NCBI RefSeq assembly: GCF_017814275.1
Contig: NZ_JAGIYQ010000019.1
Location: 1-64,000 of the forward strand
Origin: Gottfriedia endophytica
Lineage (GTDB): Bacteria; Bacillota; Bacilli; Bacillales; Bacillaceae_G
DNA length: 64,000 bases
Direction: 5' to 3'
In this document: positions 43,623-52,905 of the stretch, piece by piece
Numbering within the stretch: the first letter of the stretch is position 1
Layout of the letters: every line of letters begins with the position of its first letter
The notes under the pieces: generated by a model
The model's input: only the letters and a program-made list of their open reading frames with translations
Databases searched by the model: none
What the model was told of the DNA's origin: nothing
Program-made: the position numbers and the translations under genes

Positions 43623-45842
43623 ATGCAAACACCAACCACTGATAAACTAGCAATCAATTTAGATAACACATCCTTTTACAATAATAGAGAGTTAAGTTGG
43701 CTTTCTTTTAATCAAAGAGTACTAGAGGAAGCAATCGATAAACGTAATCCCCTATTAGAGCGGTATAAATTTTTAGCTATTTTCAGCTCTAACTTAGATG
43801 AATTTTTTATGGTACGGGTTGCTGGTTTACAGGATCAAGTCAAAGCTGGTTATAAAAAACATGAAAACAAAGCGGGTTTAACACCAAAAGAACAACTCAC
43901 TAAAATCTCTCACATTACATGTGATCTTGTTAAAAAGCAAGATTATACTTACTTACATGAATTAACCCCTTTATTAGCCAAAGAGCGGGTAAAAATTATG
44001 CCCGTTTCAGAAATACATACGAATGATTTGTCTTTTTTAGAGACATATTTTGATGAACAGCTATTCCCTGTTCTTACCCCCATGGCTATTGATGCTTACC
44101 GTCCTTTTCCTATGTTGCTAAATAAATCATTAAATCTAGCAGTCGTGATAAAGGAAAAAGAAGGCAAAAAAGTAAGCGCATTCCCTTTCGATGGAAAATT
44201 AGCAATCGTACAAGTTCCCGCTGTGATCAATCGCTGTATTGAGCTACCTAGAGAAGACGGAACAAGAGCTTTTGTTCTTTTAGAACAAGTCATTGCATAT
44301 TTTATTCATAAATTATTTAAAGGACATCATATAAAATCTGTCACTCCTTTTCGAATCACTCGAAATGCAGATTTAACCATTCATGAAGATGAAGCCGAAG
44401 ACCTATTGCAGGAAATAGAAGAGGAACTTAAAAAACGCAAGTGGGGAGCAAGTGTCAGATTAGAAGTACAACATGATTGTAATGATGAGCAGTTAATTGA
44501 GTACCTAATAGATGAGCTAGAAATCCATAAGAAAGATGTTTATTTTGTTGAGTCACCTCTCGATTTAACGTTTCTTTTTTCATTTTGTAAAGGTATTCAA
44601 TCGACACATGAACATTTAGCGCAGCCACCATTCATTCCAAAGCCTCCTCTCGATTTAGATAGAGGAGAAGATATTTTTACCACTGCCTTGAAGCAAGATA
44701 TTTTACTTCATCATCCATACGAATCATTTGAACCGGTAATAAATTTTATTTCCAGTGCTGCTGATGATCCAGATGTTCTAGCAATTAAGCAAACTCTTTA
44801 CAGGGTTAGTGGTGATTCACCTATCATTAAAAGCCTACAAAGAGCAGCTGAAAAAGGAAAACAAGTAACTGTCCTTGTCGAATTAAAAGCTCGCTTTGAT
44901 GAAGAAAATAATGTTCAGTGGGCTAAAGAATTAGAACTAGCAGGTTGTCACGTCATATACGGTATAACACACTTAAAAACTCACAGTAAAATTACTCTGG
45001 TTGTACGCAGAAAACATGACCAAATTGAACGTTTTGTCCATCTTGGAACAGGAAACTACAATGATGCAACAGCTAAAATCTATACAGACATGGGATTGAT
45101 TACGTCGAATCAAAAAATAGGAATCGACGCGACCAACTTTTTTAATTATCTAAGTGGACATACTGAAATGCCCGAGTATTACCATTTATCAGTATCACCG
45201 TTTGGAATAAGAGATAAATTATTAGAGTTGATTAATCAAGAAATTGCTTATCATAAACAATATGGAAATGGATATATCATTGCCAAAATGAACTCTTTAT
45301 CAGACAAACAAATTATTTTAAAATTATATGAAGCCTCTAATGCAGGTGTGAAGATTGACTTAATTGTGAGAGGTATTTGTTGTTTACGTCCAGGCATAAA
45401 AGACGTCAGCGAAAATATTACCGTACGAAGCATTGTAGGTATGTTTTTAGAACACTCGAGAATCTATTATTTTCATCATAATGGAGAAGAGAAACTATAT
45501 TTATCATCTGCTGACTTGATGACCCGAAACATGGTGAACCGCATTGAGATCCTATTCCCTATCCTCAATGCACAATTAATGCAACGTATTCAAAAATGGT
45601 TAAACGTAATGCTGAAAGATAATGTCAAAGCACGTATACAAGACTCTTCTGGCCAATATCAGTATGTAGATCGAGCTGAAGGGGAAATCGAAGTAAATAG
45701 TCAGGTCATGTTATCCGAAATGTTTAACCCTTCCATCAATACAACAGAAAAGAATGTACTCCATCTGTTTGATTTAAAAAATAAATTAGCTAAGTTAGGA
45801 AATTTCTCATTATCTAACTTATGGAAAAACATGAATCCTTGA
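43623..45842 (+). CDS. ppk: polyphosphate kinase 1
   Basis: 739 residues. Reversible synthesis of polyphosphate from ATP. N domain (NRELSWLSFNQRVLEEA), head domain, and two phospholipase D-like C domains; the autophosphorylated histidine lies in THLKTHSKITLVVRR, with HLGTGNYND and the second C-domain signature around DLMTRNMVNRIE. Start ATG 43623 lies eight nt after GGGAGATG; an ATG at 43605 has a weaker site. Candidate Pho boxes upstream suggest induction by phosphate limitation. Confidence 0.96.
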   Translation: MQTPTTDKLAINLDNTSFYNNRELSWLSFNQRVLEEAIDKRNPLLERYKFLAIFSSNLDEFFMVRVAGLQDQVKAGYKKHENKAGLTPKEQLTKISHITCDLVKKQDYTYLHELTPLLAKERVKIMPVSEIHTNDLSFLETYFDEQLFPVLTPMAIDAYRPFPMLLNKSLNLAVVIKEKEGKKVSAFPFDGKLAIVQVPAVINRCIELPREDGTRAFVLLEQVIAYFIHKLFKGHHIKSVTPFRITRNADLTIHEDEAEDLLQEIEEELKKRKWGASVRLEVQHDCNDEQLIEYLIDELEIHKKDVYFVESPLDLTFLFSFCKGIQSTHEHLAQPPFIPKPPLDLDRGEDIFTTALKQDILLHHPYESFEPVINFISSAADDPDVLAIKQTLYRVSGDSPIIKSLQRAAEKGKQVTVLVELKARFDEENNVQWAKELELAGCHVIYGITHLKTHSKITLVVRRKHDQIERFVHLGTGNYNDATAKIYTDMGLITSNQKIGIDATNFFNYLSGHTEMPEYYHLSVSPFGIRDKLLELINQEIAYHKQYGNGYIIAKMNSLSDKQIILKLYEASNAGVKIDLIVRGICCLRPGIKDVSENITVRSIVGMFLEHSRIYYFHHNGEEKLYLSSADLMTRNMVNRIEILFPILNAQLMQRIQKWLNVMLKDNVKARIQDSSGQYQYVDRAEGEIEVNSQVMLSEMFNPSINTTEKNVLHLFDLKNKLAKLGNFSLSNLWKNMNP

Positions 45843-45871
45843 TGTTTCACTGAATCTTATTAATTTACTTT

Positions 45872-45900
45872 TTAGAGTGGCTTTGAAAGTCACTCTTTTC
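45872..45900 (+). terminator. terminator after ppk
   Basis: AGAGTGGCTTT and AAAGTCACTCT can pair (inner pairs limited by the 1-nt gap), followed by TTTCTC. Confidence 0.65.
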
Positions 45901-46006
45901 TCTTTGCTCTTTTTTATTTCTTATTAATCCACTCACTTATCAAAACAAAAAAAAAAAACGGATTTTGAAAAAAGTTTCTTCAAAAAACGCTCTTTCTATA
46001 CAAGTA

Positions 46007-46717
46007 TTAACGACCTATCGCTGCTTTTTCTAAGTTTAGAACTCGATAAACTTCTTCAAGCTTTTGAATTTCATAGGTTGGAAGAATGCCAGTATTATTT
46101 GGAATCATTTCAGGATTGAACCAACACGTGTCAATTCCCGCCATCTGTCCACCTTTAATATCCGCACTTAATGAATCCCCAATAATTAATGTATTTTCTA
46201 CAGATAAATTAGGAATTCGTTCAAAAACATAATCAAAGTATTCCTTCATTGGCTTTTGATAACCAGTGTCTTCAGAAACAAAAATATCTTTAAATAATGG
46301 ATATAAGCCTGAATCATGTAGGCGTTTATATTGAGTCTCAGAATCACCATTTGTAACAATATATAAGTCATATTGATTTTGTATATCTTTAATTAATTCA
46401 AGTGCCCCATTAATTAGCTGATGTCCCTCTTTTAAGTAGCTATGATAGGTTTTTTCTAATGAGATGCCATCAACCTCTAGACCATATTCTTTAAATAAAA
46501 TTGAAAAGCGAGTATTCATTACTTCATCACGATCAATTTTCCCTTCCTCAAAAGCTGTCCAAAGACCTTGATTGATTGTTTTGTAACGAGTTTTGACTTC
46601 GGGTGTTAATGGAAAATTTTGACCCTCAAATAATCTGTGTAATGCTACCTTTTCTGACGCAGTAAAATCTAATAGTGTATTATCTATATCAAATAGTAAA
46701 GTTTTGTAGTTTTTCAA
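46007..46717 (-). CDS. YjjG-type HAD pyrimidine nucleotidase
   Basis: 236 residues. HAD motif I LLFDIDNTLLDF with D10/D12, motif II IVTNGDSETQ, motif III QKPMKEYFDYVF and motif IV IIGDSLSADIKGG. The long helical cap (20-90) matches YjjG/YfnB, which dephosphorylates non-canonical pyrimidine nucleotides. Start TTG 46717 follows GGAGAG. It ends a minus-strand series with the DMT and Crp-like genes but is separated by 58 bp. Confidence 0.9.
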   Translation of the reverse strand: MKNYKTLLFDIDNTLLDFTASEKVALHRLFEGQNFPLTPEVKTRYKTINQGLWTAFEEGKIDRDEVMNTRFSILFKEYGLEVDGISLEKTYHSYLKEGHQLINGALELIKDIQNQYDLYIVTNGDSETQYKRLHDSGLYPLFKDIFVSEDTGYQKPMKEYFDYVFERIPNLSVENTLIIGDSLSADIKGGQMAGIDTCWFNPEMIPNNTGILPTYEIQKLEEVYRVLNLEKAAIGR

Positions 46718-46775
46718 CGTGATCTCTCCATATTCTACTTTTGTCTTTCTATAACATTATAATCATCAAATTCTT

Positions 46776-47240
46776 CTACGTCATCTTAGACACTTGATTC
46801 TGGCGTAAGCCGCCTATTTTAAATAGTAAAATACCACTAACTATAACTAGTACACCTATTAACTGTTTAGGAGTAAAAGGAACCTTCTCCAAACCTAACC
46901 AGCCCATGGAGTCCCATAATAAAGCAAACCCAAGCTGTGATGTGAAAACAATCGAGATGGCATACGTTGGACCAAGTAGCCTTATCCCGTTCACAATACA
47001 GGTTACCACTCCAACCCCAATTATACCGCTGAACCAGTACCATGGCTTCATATTTTGCAAGATAAATAGATGTTTCCCTTCAAAAAGTAGACCAAACATT
47101 AGTGAAGCTACAAATCCCATACCTAACACTAACGTCGTTGTTGCCCAAGATCCCGCTCGTTCATTCACTTTACTATTGAATATATTTTGCAAACCAACCA
47201 GCGATCCTGCGATAAATGCAAATAATAATCCTAGAATCAT
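46776..47240 (-). CDS. half-size DMT transporter (DUF606/YdcZ), copy 2
   Basis: 154 residues, five hydrophobic segments, with GSLVGLQNIFNSKVNERAGS at the N terminus and the G-rich FTSQLGFALLWDSMGWLGLE motif near the C terminus: DUF606 (YdcZ), a single EamA-like repeat. Such half-size proteins probably work in pairs; a homologue lies at 48068 beyond a Crp-like gene. Start ATG 47240 follows GGGAGAG. Confidence 0.87.
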   Translation of the reverse strand: MILGLLFAFIAGSLVGLQNIFNSKVNERAGSWATTTLVLGMGFVASLMFGLLFEGKHLFILQNMKPWYWFSGIIGVGVVTCIVNGIRLLGPTYAISIVFTSQLGFALLWDSMGWLGLEKVPFTPKQLIGVLVIVSGILLFKIGGLRQNQVSKMT

Positions 47241-47326
47241 AATCTATACTCTCCCATCTGCTGATTTTTTTCTGATGGTGCGTTTTTTTATATCCTCAAG
47301 AATCCGCTACCTTTCAGCGGAATCAG

Positions 47327-48025
47327 TTATTCGTAAATATTATGACCTGCTATAGCTCTTAATCCTTCTCTATCCTTTACAAGAACGAACCCTTTCTGGC
47401 GCTTAATTAACCCTTCTTTACAGAACTGTAGAATTACCCGATTTAGATGCCTATAGCTAGTTCCAATTAAATTCGCTACATCCGTTAGACTGACTGTGTT
47501 TACCTGCCCTTTAAATTTAGTATCCGATTCATCAAAAGAAACAGATAACAGATAACTTGCCAAGCGTACTTCTACTGGATACATTAAGTTGAAGCTCATT
47601 GCGTAGGATTTAATTGTGAACTTTTGTGTAATGACATCTAGTAAGAAATGCAACAAAGGTAAATAATCTTTCCCGTACTTGTTCAACCATTTATAATGAA
47701 CACCAATCAATAAAACCGGTGATACTGCTTCAACAGTATTAATCAAATCAATCCCTTGTACATATTCAATATCTCCAATTATCTCAAGCGGTGTCTTAAA
47801 AGAGACAATCAGTGTTTTTCCTTCCGCTGAAGTTATATACACTTTTAATTTCCCTTTCACAAGTACATACAAATAGTGCGAAGGTTCTCCTTGGGAACAG
47901 ATGAGTTCTCCTTGATCAAAGCTATAGAGTGACAAATGTGGTAGTAATTGTTCATTAAATATGGATTCTATTTGATAATCATGTAAAAAACAATCCAATT
48001 GTTTACGATCTTTTAGCTCTTTCAT
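47327..48025 (-). CDS. Crp/Fnr-family transcriptional regulator
   Basis: 232 residues. An N-terminal cyclic-nucleotide-binding-like barrel (about 20-140; LICSQGEPSHYLYVLVKGKL) and a C-terminal HTH (about 170-215; LTDVANLIGTSYRHLNRVIL). There is no cysteine cluster for an Fe–S centre, so it is not an oxygen sensor of the Fnr type. Sandwiched between two homologous DMT genes on one strand, it probably controls them. Start ATG 48025. Confidence 0.9.
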   Translation of the reverse strand: MKELKDRKQLDCFLHDYQIESIFNEQLLPHLSLYSFDQGELICSQGEPSHYLYVLVKGKLKVYITSAEGKTLIVSFKTPLEIIGDIEYVQGIDLINTVEAVSPVLLIGVHYKWLNKYGKDYLPLLHFLLDVITQKFTIKSYAMSFNLMYPVEVRLASYLLSVSFDESDTKFKGQVNTVSLTDVANLIGTSYRHLNRVILQFCKEGLIKRQKGFVLVKDREGLRAIAGHNIYE

Positions 48026-48067
48026 TACCAGCTCCAGCCTTTCACCTATAACATTCTATATGAATGA

Positions 48068-48493
48068 TCAATATCTTAAAATAATCACACCAACTATCAT
48101 CATTCCGATACCGATGAACTGCGGGAGTTTCATCTGCTGTTTTTCCACACCAAACCATCCGTTACTATCAATTAAAAAGGTCAGAATCAGCTGGGCGATG
48201 AGTAAAGTTGATATAGTCAGTGTAACACCAATAGCCTGAATAGCAGTAACATTACTAAAAATAACGACAGCTCCAAATGCTCCTCCTAATAAATATAAAG
48301 GCTTCACTTGTTTAAACCTTTTCCATTTTCCATCTCGAACGAAGATCAAGATACATAAAGCCGTAATAAATCCGGTGAACTGTGTAATCGTCGCTGTTTG
48401 CCAAGTACCAATATCATGGCTAATTCTAGCATTAGCAACTCCTTGCAAAGTAATTAGTGCCCCACCTAAAAACGTAAATAATAGTCCTCTCAT
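48068..48493 (-). CDS. half-size DMT transporter (DUF606/YdcZ), copy 1
   Basis: 141 residues, five hydrophobic segments. It shares with copy 2 the N-terminal GGALITLQGVANARISHDIG and the late LLIAQLILTFLIDSNGWFGV motif. I start it at ATG 48493 behind GGGGAGAGAG; a longer frame to 48559 encodes a charged extension without a ribosome-binding site. The two halves may form an antiparallel dimer. Confidence 0.87.
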   Translation of the reverse strand: MRGLLFTFLGGALITLQGVANARISHDIGTWQTATITQFTGFITALCILIFVRDGKWKRFKQVKPLYLLGGAFGAVVIFSNVTAIQAIGVTLTISTLLIAQLILTFLIDSNGWFGVEKQQMKLPQFIGIGMMIVGVIILRY

Positions 48494-48587
48494 ATCTCTC
48501 TCCCCAATCTTGATCTCTCTTTCATTAAAAGATAGTTCCAAGTCATTTGGGTAGGACATATGTCCTCAGCTTATCGAATTTTTTTAA

Positions 48588-48642
48588 AAATAAATAATCA
48601 CCTCTAAGACAAAACTATCTTGAAAGGTGATTTTTACCAAAC
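48588..48642. terminator. orphan inverted repeat
   Basis: AATCACCT (about 48596) and AGGTGATT (about 48628) flank a 24-nt interval, with T-rich runs on both strands. It lies between divergent genes where no transcript obviously ends. Confidence 0.4.
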
Positions 48643-48755
48643 TTTAATTTAATATAAGTTTGGTAACATAAAATCTATTTATATAATTAATTTGTAGTAC
48701 GATACATTCAAAAAATTTTTAGCAAAAAACAACAAAACATAAAGAGGCTCACATT

Positions 48756-50099
48756 ATGATCCGATTCAATTATTTTACATATGCTCTAATGAATACAATT
48801 ACATTTCTACCTTATTTTCTTTTTATCATTATCGGAAATTCTTACCATACAATCTTGAATGGTTGGTTTCCTCTTATTATCTTTTATACCTTTAAGTATA
48901 CGGGCCCTTTTCTCATCAATTCGTTTCAAACAAAAATAAAGGCTCGAGAATTATTGTTAACTTTTATAGCAATAGCAACGGTTGGAGCTTTTTGCGGAGT
49001 TTTAGCGCCACTTTCACCTATGTGGATTGAACTGGCTGCCGTTCTCATGGGGACTGCAACGGGCATCTTACTTCCTCTCTATACTACTATTCAGTTTCAT
49101 GAAAAGTCTTTTTATGGGAGGAAAATGAAAGGAGCACACTTTTTATTCGCATTATTAACTGCGCTTATTATCGTTCCATTAGTTTTGTTTACAGCTCATT
49201 CTCATTATTCAAATTTGGCTTTTTTAATTTGTGGAATCGCACTTTCAATTTGTTTTATTTCGTTGAGACAGATGCCACAATACGAAATAGCTGTAAATCC
49301 AATTTATAATTTTAGGGTAAAATCCTTTATTATTTTTATAATATTTACGGCTCTTATTTTCATCATTAAAGCTACTCGAAAAACTGATTTACAAATTTTT
49401 ATAGTACTTCTCTTAATCGGATCTCTTACAGTATTAGCAATACTAACCTTAATGATGAAAAAATTCAAAGTTCGGTTTCATTTACCAAAATACATTCACT
49501 TTTTTGCATTTATTCAAGGGATGACAGCTAACTTTTTCTTACTTTACGGAACATTTTATGCTCTATCCCAAAAAAGCAATCATTTCGTGACCTATGGTAT
49601 TTATCTACCATATGGACTTGGAATTATCTTCTCTTTATTTTTAGGAGGAAAAATTGTTAAGAAGTTCAATCGTATTCATCCTTTATCCGTAATAAGTGTT
49701 GGATCTTTCTGTGGCCTATTATTAACTTTAATTCCATGGACAATACCAATCGGTGGTTTTTTCATCGGCTTTTTCAGCTCTTTACAAACTAGAACGTTGA
49801 ATCGTTTAGCTTACGCTGCTTCAGAATCCTATAAAGATTCAAGCCTATTATTGCGCAATCGCTGGTCGAAATTAGGTAGGATGATCAATCAAACTATTTT
49901 AGCTCTACTCATCTTGTTAAGCAGTTACTTAAGTCATATTCCATTCAATCAAGTTTTTTTAATCGTTACAGGAAAGAGTAGCCAGTATAAAGATCTGATG
50001 TTTACTAATCTACTCATTACTGGGTTTATTATTGTTGTTAGTATTGGAATTTTGTTTTCATATGGGAATTGGAGAATGAAAGATAAAACTGGATATTAA
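48756..50099 (+). CDS. MFS-like 12-TM membrane protein, unknown substrate
   Basis: 447 residues, about twelve hydrophobic helices with a short central loop near 200-240. The general layout is major facilitator-like (MGTATGILLPLYTTIQFHEK, FIGFFSSLQTRTLNRLAYAA), but the canonical motif A between TM2 and TM3 is not clear. Start ATG 48756 follows AGAGG. It is a single gene with a terminator, without nearby partners. Confidence 0.7.
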   Translation: MIRFNYFTYALMNTITFLPYFLFIIIGNSYHTILNGWFPLIIFYTFKYTGPFLINSFQTKIKARELLLTFIAIATVGAFCGVLAPLSPMWIELAAVLMGTATGILLPLYTTIQFHEKSFYGRKMKGAHFLFALLTALIIVPLVLFTAHSHYSNLAFLICGIALSICFISLRQMPQYEIAVNPIYNFRVKSFIIFIIFTALIFIIKATRKTDLQIFIVLLLIGSLTVLAILTLMMKKFKVRFHLPKYIHFFAFIQGMTANFFLLYGTFYALSQKSNHFVTYGIYLPYGLGIIFSLFLGGKIVKKFNRIHPLSVISVGSFCGLLLTLIPWTIPIGGFFIGFFSSLQTRTLNRLAYAASESYKDSSLLLRNRWSKLGRMINQTILALLILLSSYLSHIPFNQVFLIVTGKSSQYKDLMFTNLLITGFIIVVSIGILFSYGNWRMKDKTGY

Positions 50100-50117
50100 T
50101 CCCCTTCATCGTTAAAA

Positions 50118-50172
50118 GAAAAAGAGCCACAAACAACAACATAAATTTGGTTGTTACTTGTGGTTCTTCTTT
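50118..50172. terminator. bidirectional terminator
   Basis: AAGAGCCACAA and TTGTGGTTCTT form an outer stem; AACAAC/GTTGTT extends it inside. It separates the convergent MFS-like and deoC genes. The remaining 50173-50269 shows nothing. Confidence 0.8.
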
Positions 50173-50269
50173 TATTTAGCTTTAATAAAATTGTATTTAT
50201 TTACTATATAAAATCCCCAAGTATTCTAATGCCCACACTTATTCCCTGACATATTATGGTAAGCTATTA

Positions 50270-50935
50270 TCAATACGACGGCTTTACATTGATATCTGAA
50301 AATATTTCAACCGCTGAACTAGTACCAACCCTAGATGCGCCTGCATTAACCATTGCTTCTATATCATTCAGATCACGGACACCTCCTGAGGCCTTAACTC
50401 CAATGGTTGCCCCCACCGTTTCTCTCATTAAAGCAACATCTTTAAGGGTTGCTCCATTTAATGAAAAACCTGTTGAAGTCTTAACATAGAATGCTCCCGC
50501 TTTTACTGACAATTTACAAGCCATTTTTATTTCTTCGTTCGTTAATAAACATGCTTCTATAATAACTTTGACTAAAGCTTTTCCTTTTGCAGCATCCACA
50601 ACAGCTCGGATATCTTTTTCAACAAGCTCATAGTTTTGATCCTTTAAGGCACCTATATTAATCACTGTATCTACTTCTGTTGCCCCATTTTCAATCGCAT
50701 TTTTTGTTTCAAATGCTTTTGTATCAGGAGTATTGGCACCTAATGGAAATCCTATTACTGTACATACATTGACATCAGATTTGCTTAAGAGTTCCGCAGA
50801 TAATTTTACCCATGTAGGATTTACGCATACTGAAGCGAATCCGTATTCCATTGCCTCATTACATAACTTAATTATCCCTGCTTTATCAGTTTTGGGTGTA
50901 AGCAATGTATGGTCAATTAGTTTTGTATAGTCCAA
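50270..50935 (-). CDS. deoC: deoxyribose-phosphate aldolase
   Basis: About 221 residues. Cleaves 2-deoxyribose 5-phosphate to acetaldehyde and glyceraldehyde 3-phosphate. The Schiff-base lysine is in [21 protein letters not shown] and [11 protein letters not shown] are also present. I start it at TTG 50935, eight nt after AAAGGTGG that lies inside the decarboxylase gene; GTG 50947 lacks a ribosome-binding site. The 23-bp overlap implies translational coupling. Usual partners (deoD, pdp, nupC) are absent here, but a nucleoside hydrolase and hpt lie 9 kb away. Confidence 0.94.
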   Translation of the reverse strand: MDYTKLIDHTLLTPKTDKAGIIKLCNEAMEYGFASVCVNPTWVKLSAELLSKSDVNVCTVIGFPLGANTPDTKAFETKNAIENGATEVDTVINIGALKDQNYELVEKDIRAVVDAAKGKALVKVIIEACLLTNEEIKMACKLSVKAGAFYVKTSTGFSLNGATLKDVALMRETVGATIGVKASGGVRDLNDIEAMVNAGASRVGTSSAVEIFSDINVKPSY

Positions 50936-52424
50936 CTCTTTCGCCACCTTTTAGAATATGATTTTGTTCTTTTATTACATGAATTGTTTTTAGTTCAGCA
51001 TCTTCTGCACCTTGAACTGGAAGACCAGCTTCAATATTTATTCTCGTATACATTACATTTTCTTCAGTAATCTTTTCACCAGGTATAAAGATAGGGATTC
51101 CTGGTGGATATACCATAACAAACTCAGCGATTATTCTACCAACAGACTGTTCAAATGGAATCACTTCCGTTTCAGCGTAAAAAGCATCACGTGGAGTAAG
51201 CTCTAGTGATGGAATTTCAGGTAATAATACGGAACTATCTATCCTTTTATCTGCAAAAATTTTATTCTCATTAGAAAGTTCTGTTAAAGCTTGTACAAGT
51301 GTTCCTAAATCCTCTTGTGAGTCACCAGCTGTCACAATACAAAGTATGTTATATAGGTCCGATAACTCGATTTCGATATTAAATCTATTTCGAAGCCATT
51401 TTTCGGCTTTATATCCCGTAATACCTAGCCCTTTTACTGATATTAGAAGCTTTGTTGGATCCATTGCCACCGCAGCACTTGATTCCAAAATTTCACTCCC
51501 CATACAATAAAGATGTAGAATTTTGTTAATTTGCTCTCGTGTTTTTTCCGCTTTTCGAATGGTATCCTCAAGTAATGTTTGACCTTTAGTAGCTAACGAT
51601 TTTCTAGCAACATCTAATGAAGCAAGCAATAAATAAGAGGTGGATGTTGTTGTCAGCATACTTAAAATCGATTGTACCCGCTTAGGAGAAACAAGATCTC
51701 CGCGCAAGTTTAATATAGAACTTTGAGTAAGGGAGCCCCCTAATTTATGCACACTTGTTGCAGCCATGTCAGCTCCTGCCTCCATAGCAGAAAGTGGCAG
51801 TTCTTTATGAAAATGAATATGAGCGCCATGTGCCTCGTCTACAAGTACAGGAATATCTCGAGAATGGGCGATGTTCACTATTCTTTTCAAGTCACCAGAA
51901 ATACCGTAATAAGTTGGATTGATCACGAGAACTGCTCTCGTATCTGGATGTAGTGTTAATGCTTTTTCAATAGAATCTGGCGTTATACCATGAGAAATAC
52001 CAAACTTTGAATCTACCTCTGGATGAATGAAAATAGGAACAGCACCTGAAAAAACGATCGCACTCATAATCGATTTATGAACATTTCGAGGCACTAAAAT
52101 TTTATCTCCAGGTCCGCAAACCGACATAATCATAGCCATAATTGCACCGCTCGTCCCCTGTACAGAGAAAAAAGTATAATCCGCACCAAATGCTTTAGCA
52201 GCTAATTCTTGAGCCTGTTGAATAATCCCTTTTGGTAGATGCAAATCATCTAAGGGACCGATATTTATTAAATCAATCGAAAGAGCATTTTCACCAATAA
52301 ACTCTTTAAATTCCGGATCCATCCCTTTCCCTTTTTTGTGTCCGGGGATATGAAATTGTATTGGATTATTTTCTGCATGTTTTTTTAAAGCTGTAAATAA
52401 TGGAGTGTTGAATTGAGAATACAA
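50913..52424 (-). CDS. Orn/Lys/Arg decarboxylase (SpeA/YaaO type)
   Basis: About 503 residues. Fold-type I PLP decarboxylase of the short Gram-positive class: IPGHKKGKG near the N terminus, [10 protein letters not shown], the PLP lysine in [14 protein letters not shown], and the C-terminal [11 protein letters not shown] domain. Substrate (arginine, lysine or ornithine) cannot be told from sequence. TTG 52424 follows AAAGGGTG; GTG 52436 is an alternative. Its promoter at 52580 carries the direct repeats also found ahead of the MocR gene, so it is probably MocR-activated. It is cotranscribed with deoC. Confidence 0.93.
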   Translation of the reverse strand: MYSQFNTPLFTALKKHAENNPIQFHIPGHKKGKGMDPEFKEFIGENALSIDLINIGPLDDLHLPKGIIQQAQELAAKAFGADYTFFSVQGTSGAIMAMIMSVCGPGDKILVPRNVHKSIMSAIVFSGAVPIFIHPEVDSKFGISHGITPDSIEKALTLHPDTRAVLVINPTYYGISGDLKRIVNIAHSRDIPVLVDEAHGAHIHFHKELPLSAMEAGADMAATSVHKLGGSLTQSSILNLRGDLVSPKRVQSILSMLTTTSTSYLLLASLDVARKSLATKGQTLLEDTIRKAEKTREQINKILHLYCMGSEILESSAAVAMDPTKLLISVKGLGITGYKAEKWLRNRFNIEIELSDLYNILCIVTAGDSQEDLGTLVQALTELSNENKIFADKRIDSSVLLPEIPSLELTPRDAFYAETEVIPFEQSVGRIIAEFVMVYPPGIPIFIPGEKITEENVMYTRINIEAGLPVQGAEDAELKTIHVIKEQNHILKGGERVGLYKTN

Positions 52425-52579
52425 TTTATCACACACCCTTTCTCATCTCACAAGATGAAGTTAATCATTGTGAAATAGACGATTAAACCTATTCATGTGA
52501 AGGATAATTGTGAATCATTTCACACGAAAAGATACTCATTATTTAACGTTATGAATCACTGGATCAATTCCACAACTTC

Positions 52580-52637
52580 ATTATAAGGATTTTAAAAAAT
52601 TTAAGACCATCCATTTATGTACTTTTTTCACCATCCA
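52580..52637 (-). promoter_or_regulatory. decarboxylase promoter with MocR-type direct repeats
   Basis: On the minus strand TGGATGG (52631-52637), 17 bp, TGGATGG (52607-52613), 21 bp, TATAAT (52580-52585). No good -35 is present. The repeat next to the -35 position is typical of MocR/GabR activation. The same spacing occurs at 54446-54503. A leader of about 140 nt with TCACAAT repeats follows. Confidence 0.75.
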
Positions 52638-52642
52638 TTAAC

Positions 52643-52822
52643 TTTGTTGCTATTTAAGAATTCGTTAGTTGATTACAACTCCAGGATACTCGCTTTCCAT
52701 GGGGCGTGAGCTGAGCCTCCTCAGCAAGCCTGCGGGGTCTCAGCCTTCCCGCTATTCCCATAGGAGTCTCGCACCTTCCGCCCGAATCAACTTCTTATCC
52801 TTTAACTTTTAAAAACAACAAT
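52643..52822 (+). repeat. dispersed ~185-bp repeat, copy G (full length)
   Basis: Left arm TTTGTTGCTATTTAAGAATT and CGTTAGTTGATTACAACTCC; core with GGGGCGTGAGCTGAGCCTCC, GGGGTCTCAGCCTTCCCGC and TAGGAGTCTCGCACCTTCCG; right arm AAAAACAACAATCTTT. It lies 5 bp beyond the distal operator repeat of the decarboxylase promoter, between that promoter and the end of the MocR gene. Confidence 0.88.
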
Positions 52823-52905
52823 CTTTATAACCAATAAACAAAAAAAGAACCATGATAGATAATCATGATCCTATTTTAGAAGTACGATTTTCAGAAGCAC
52901 TTAAT

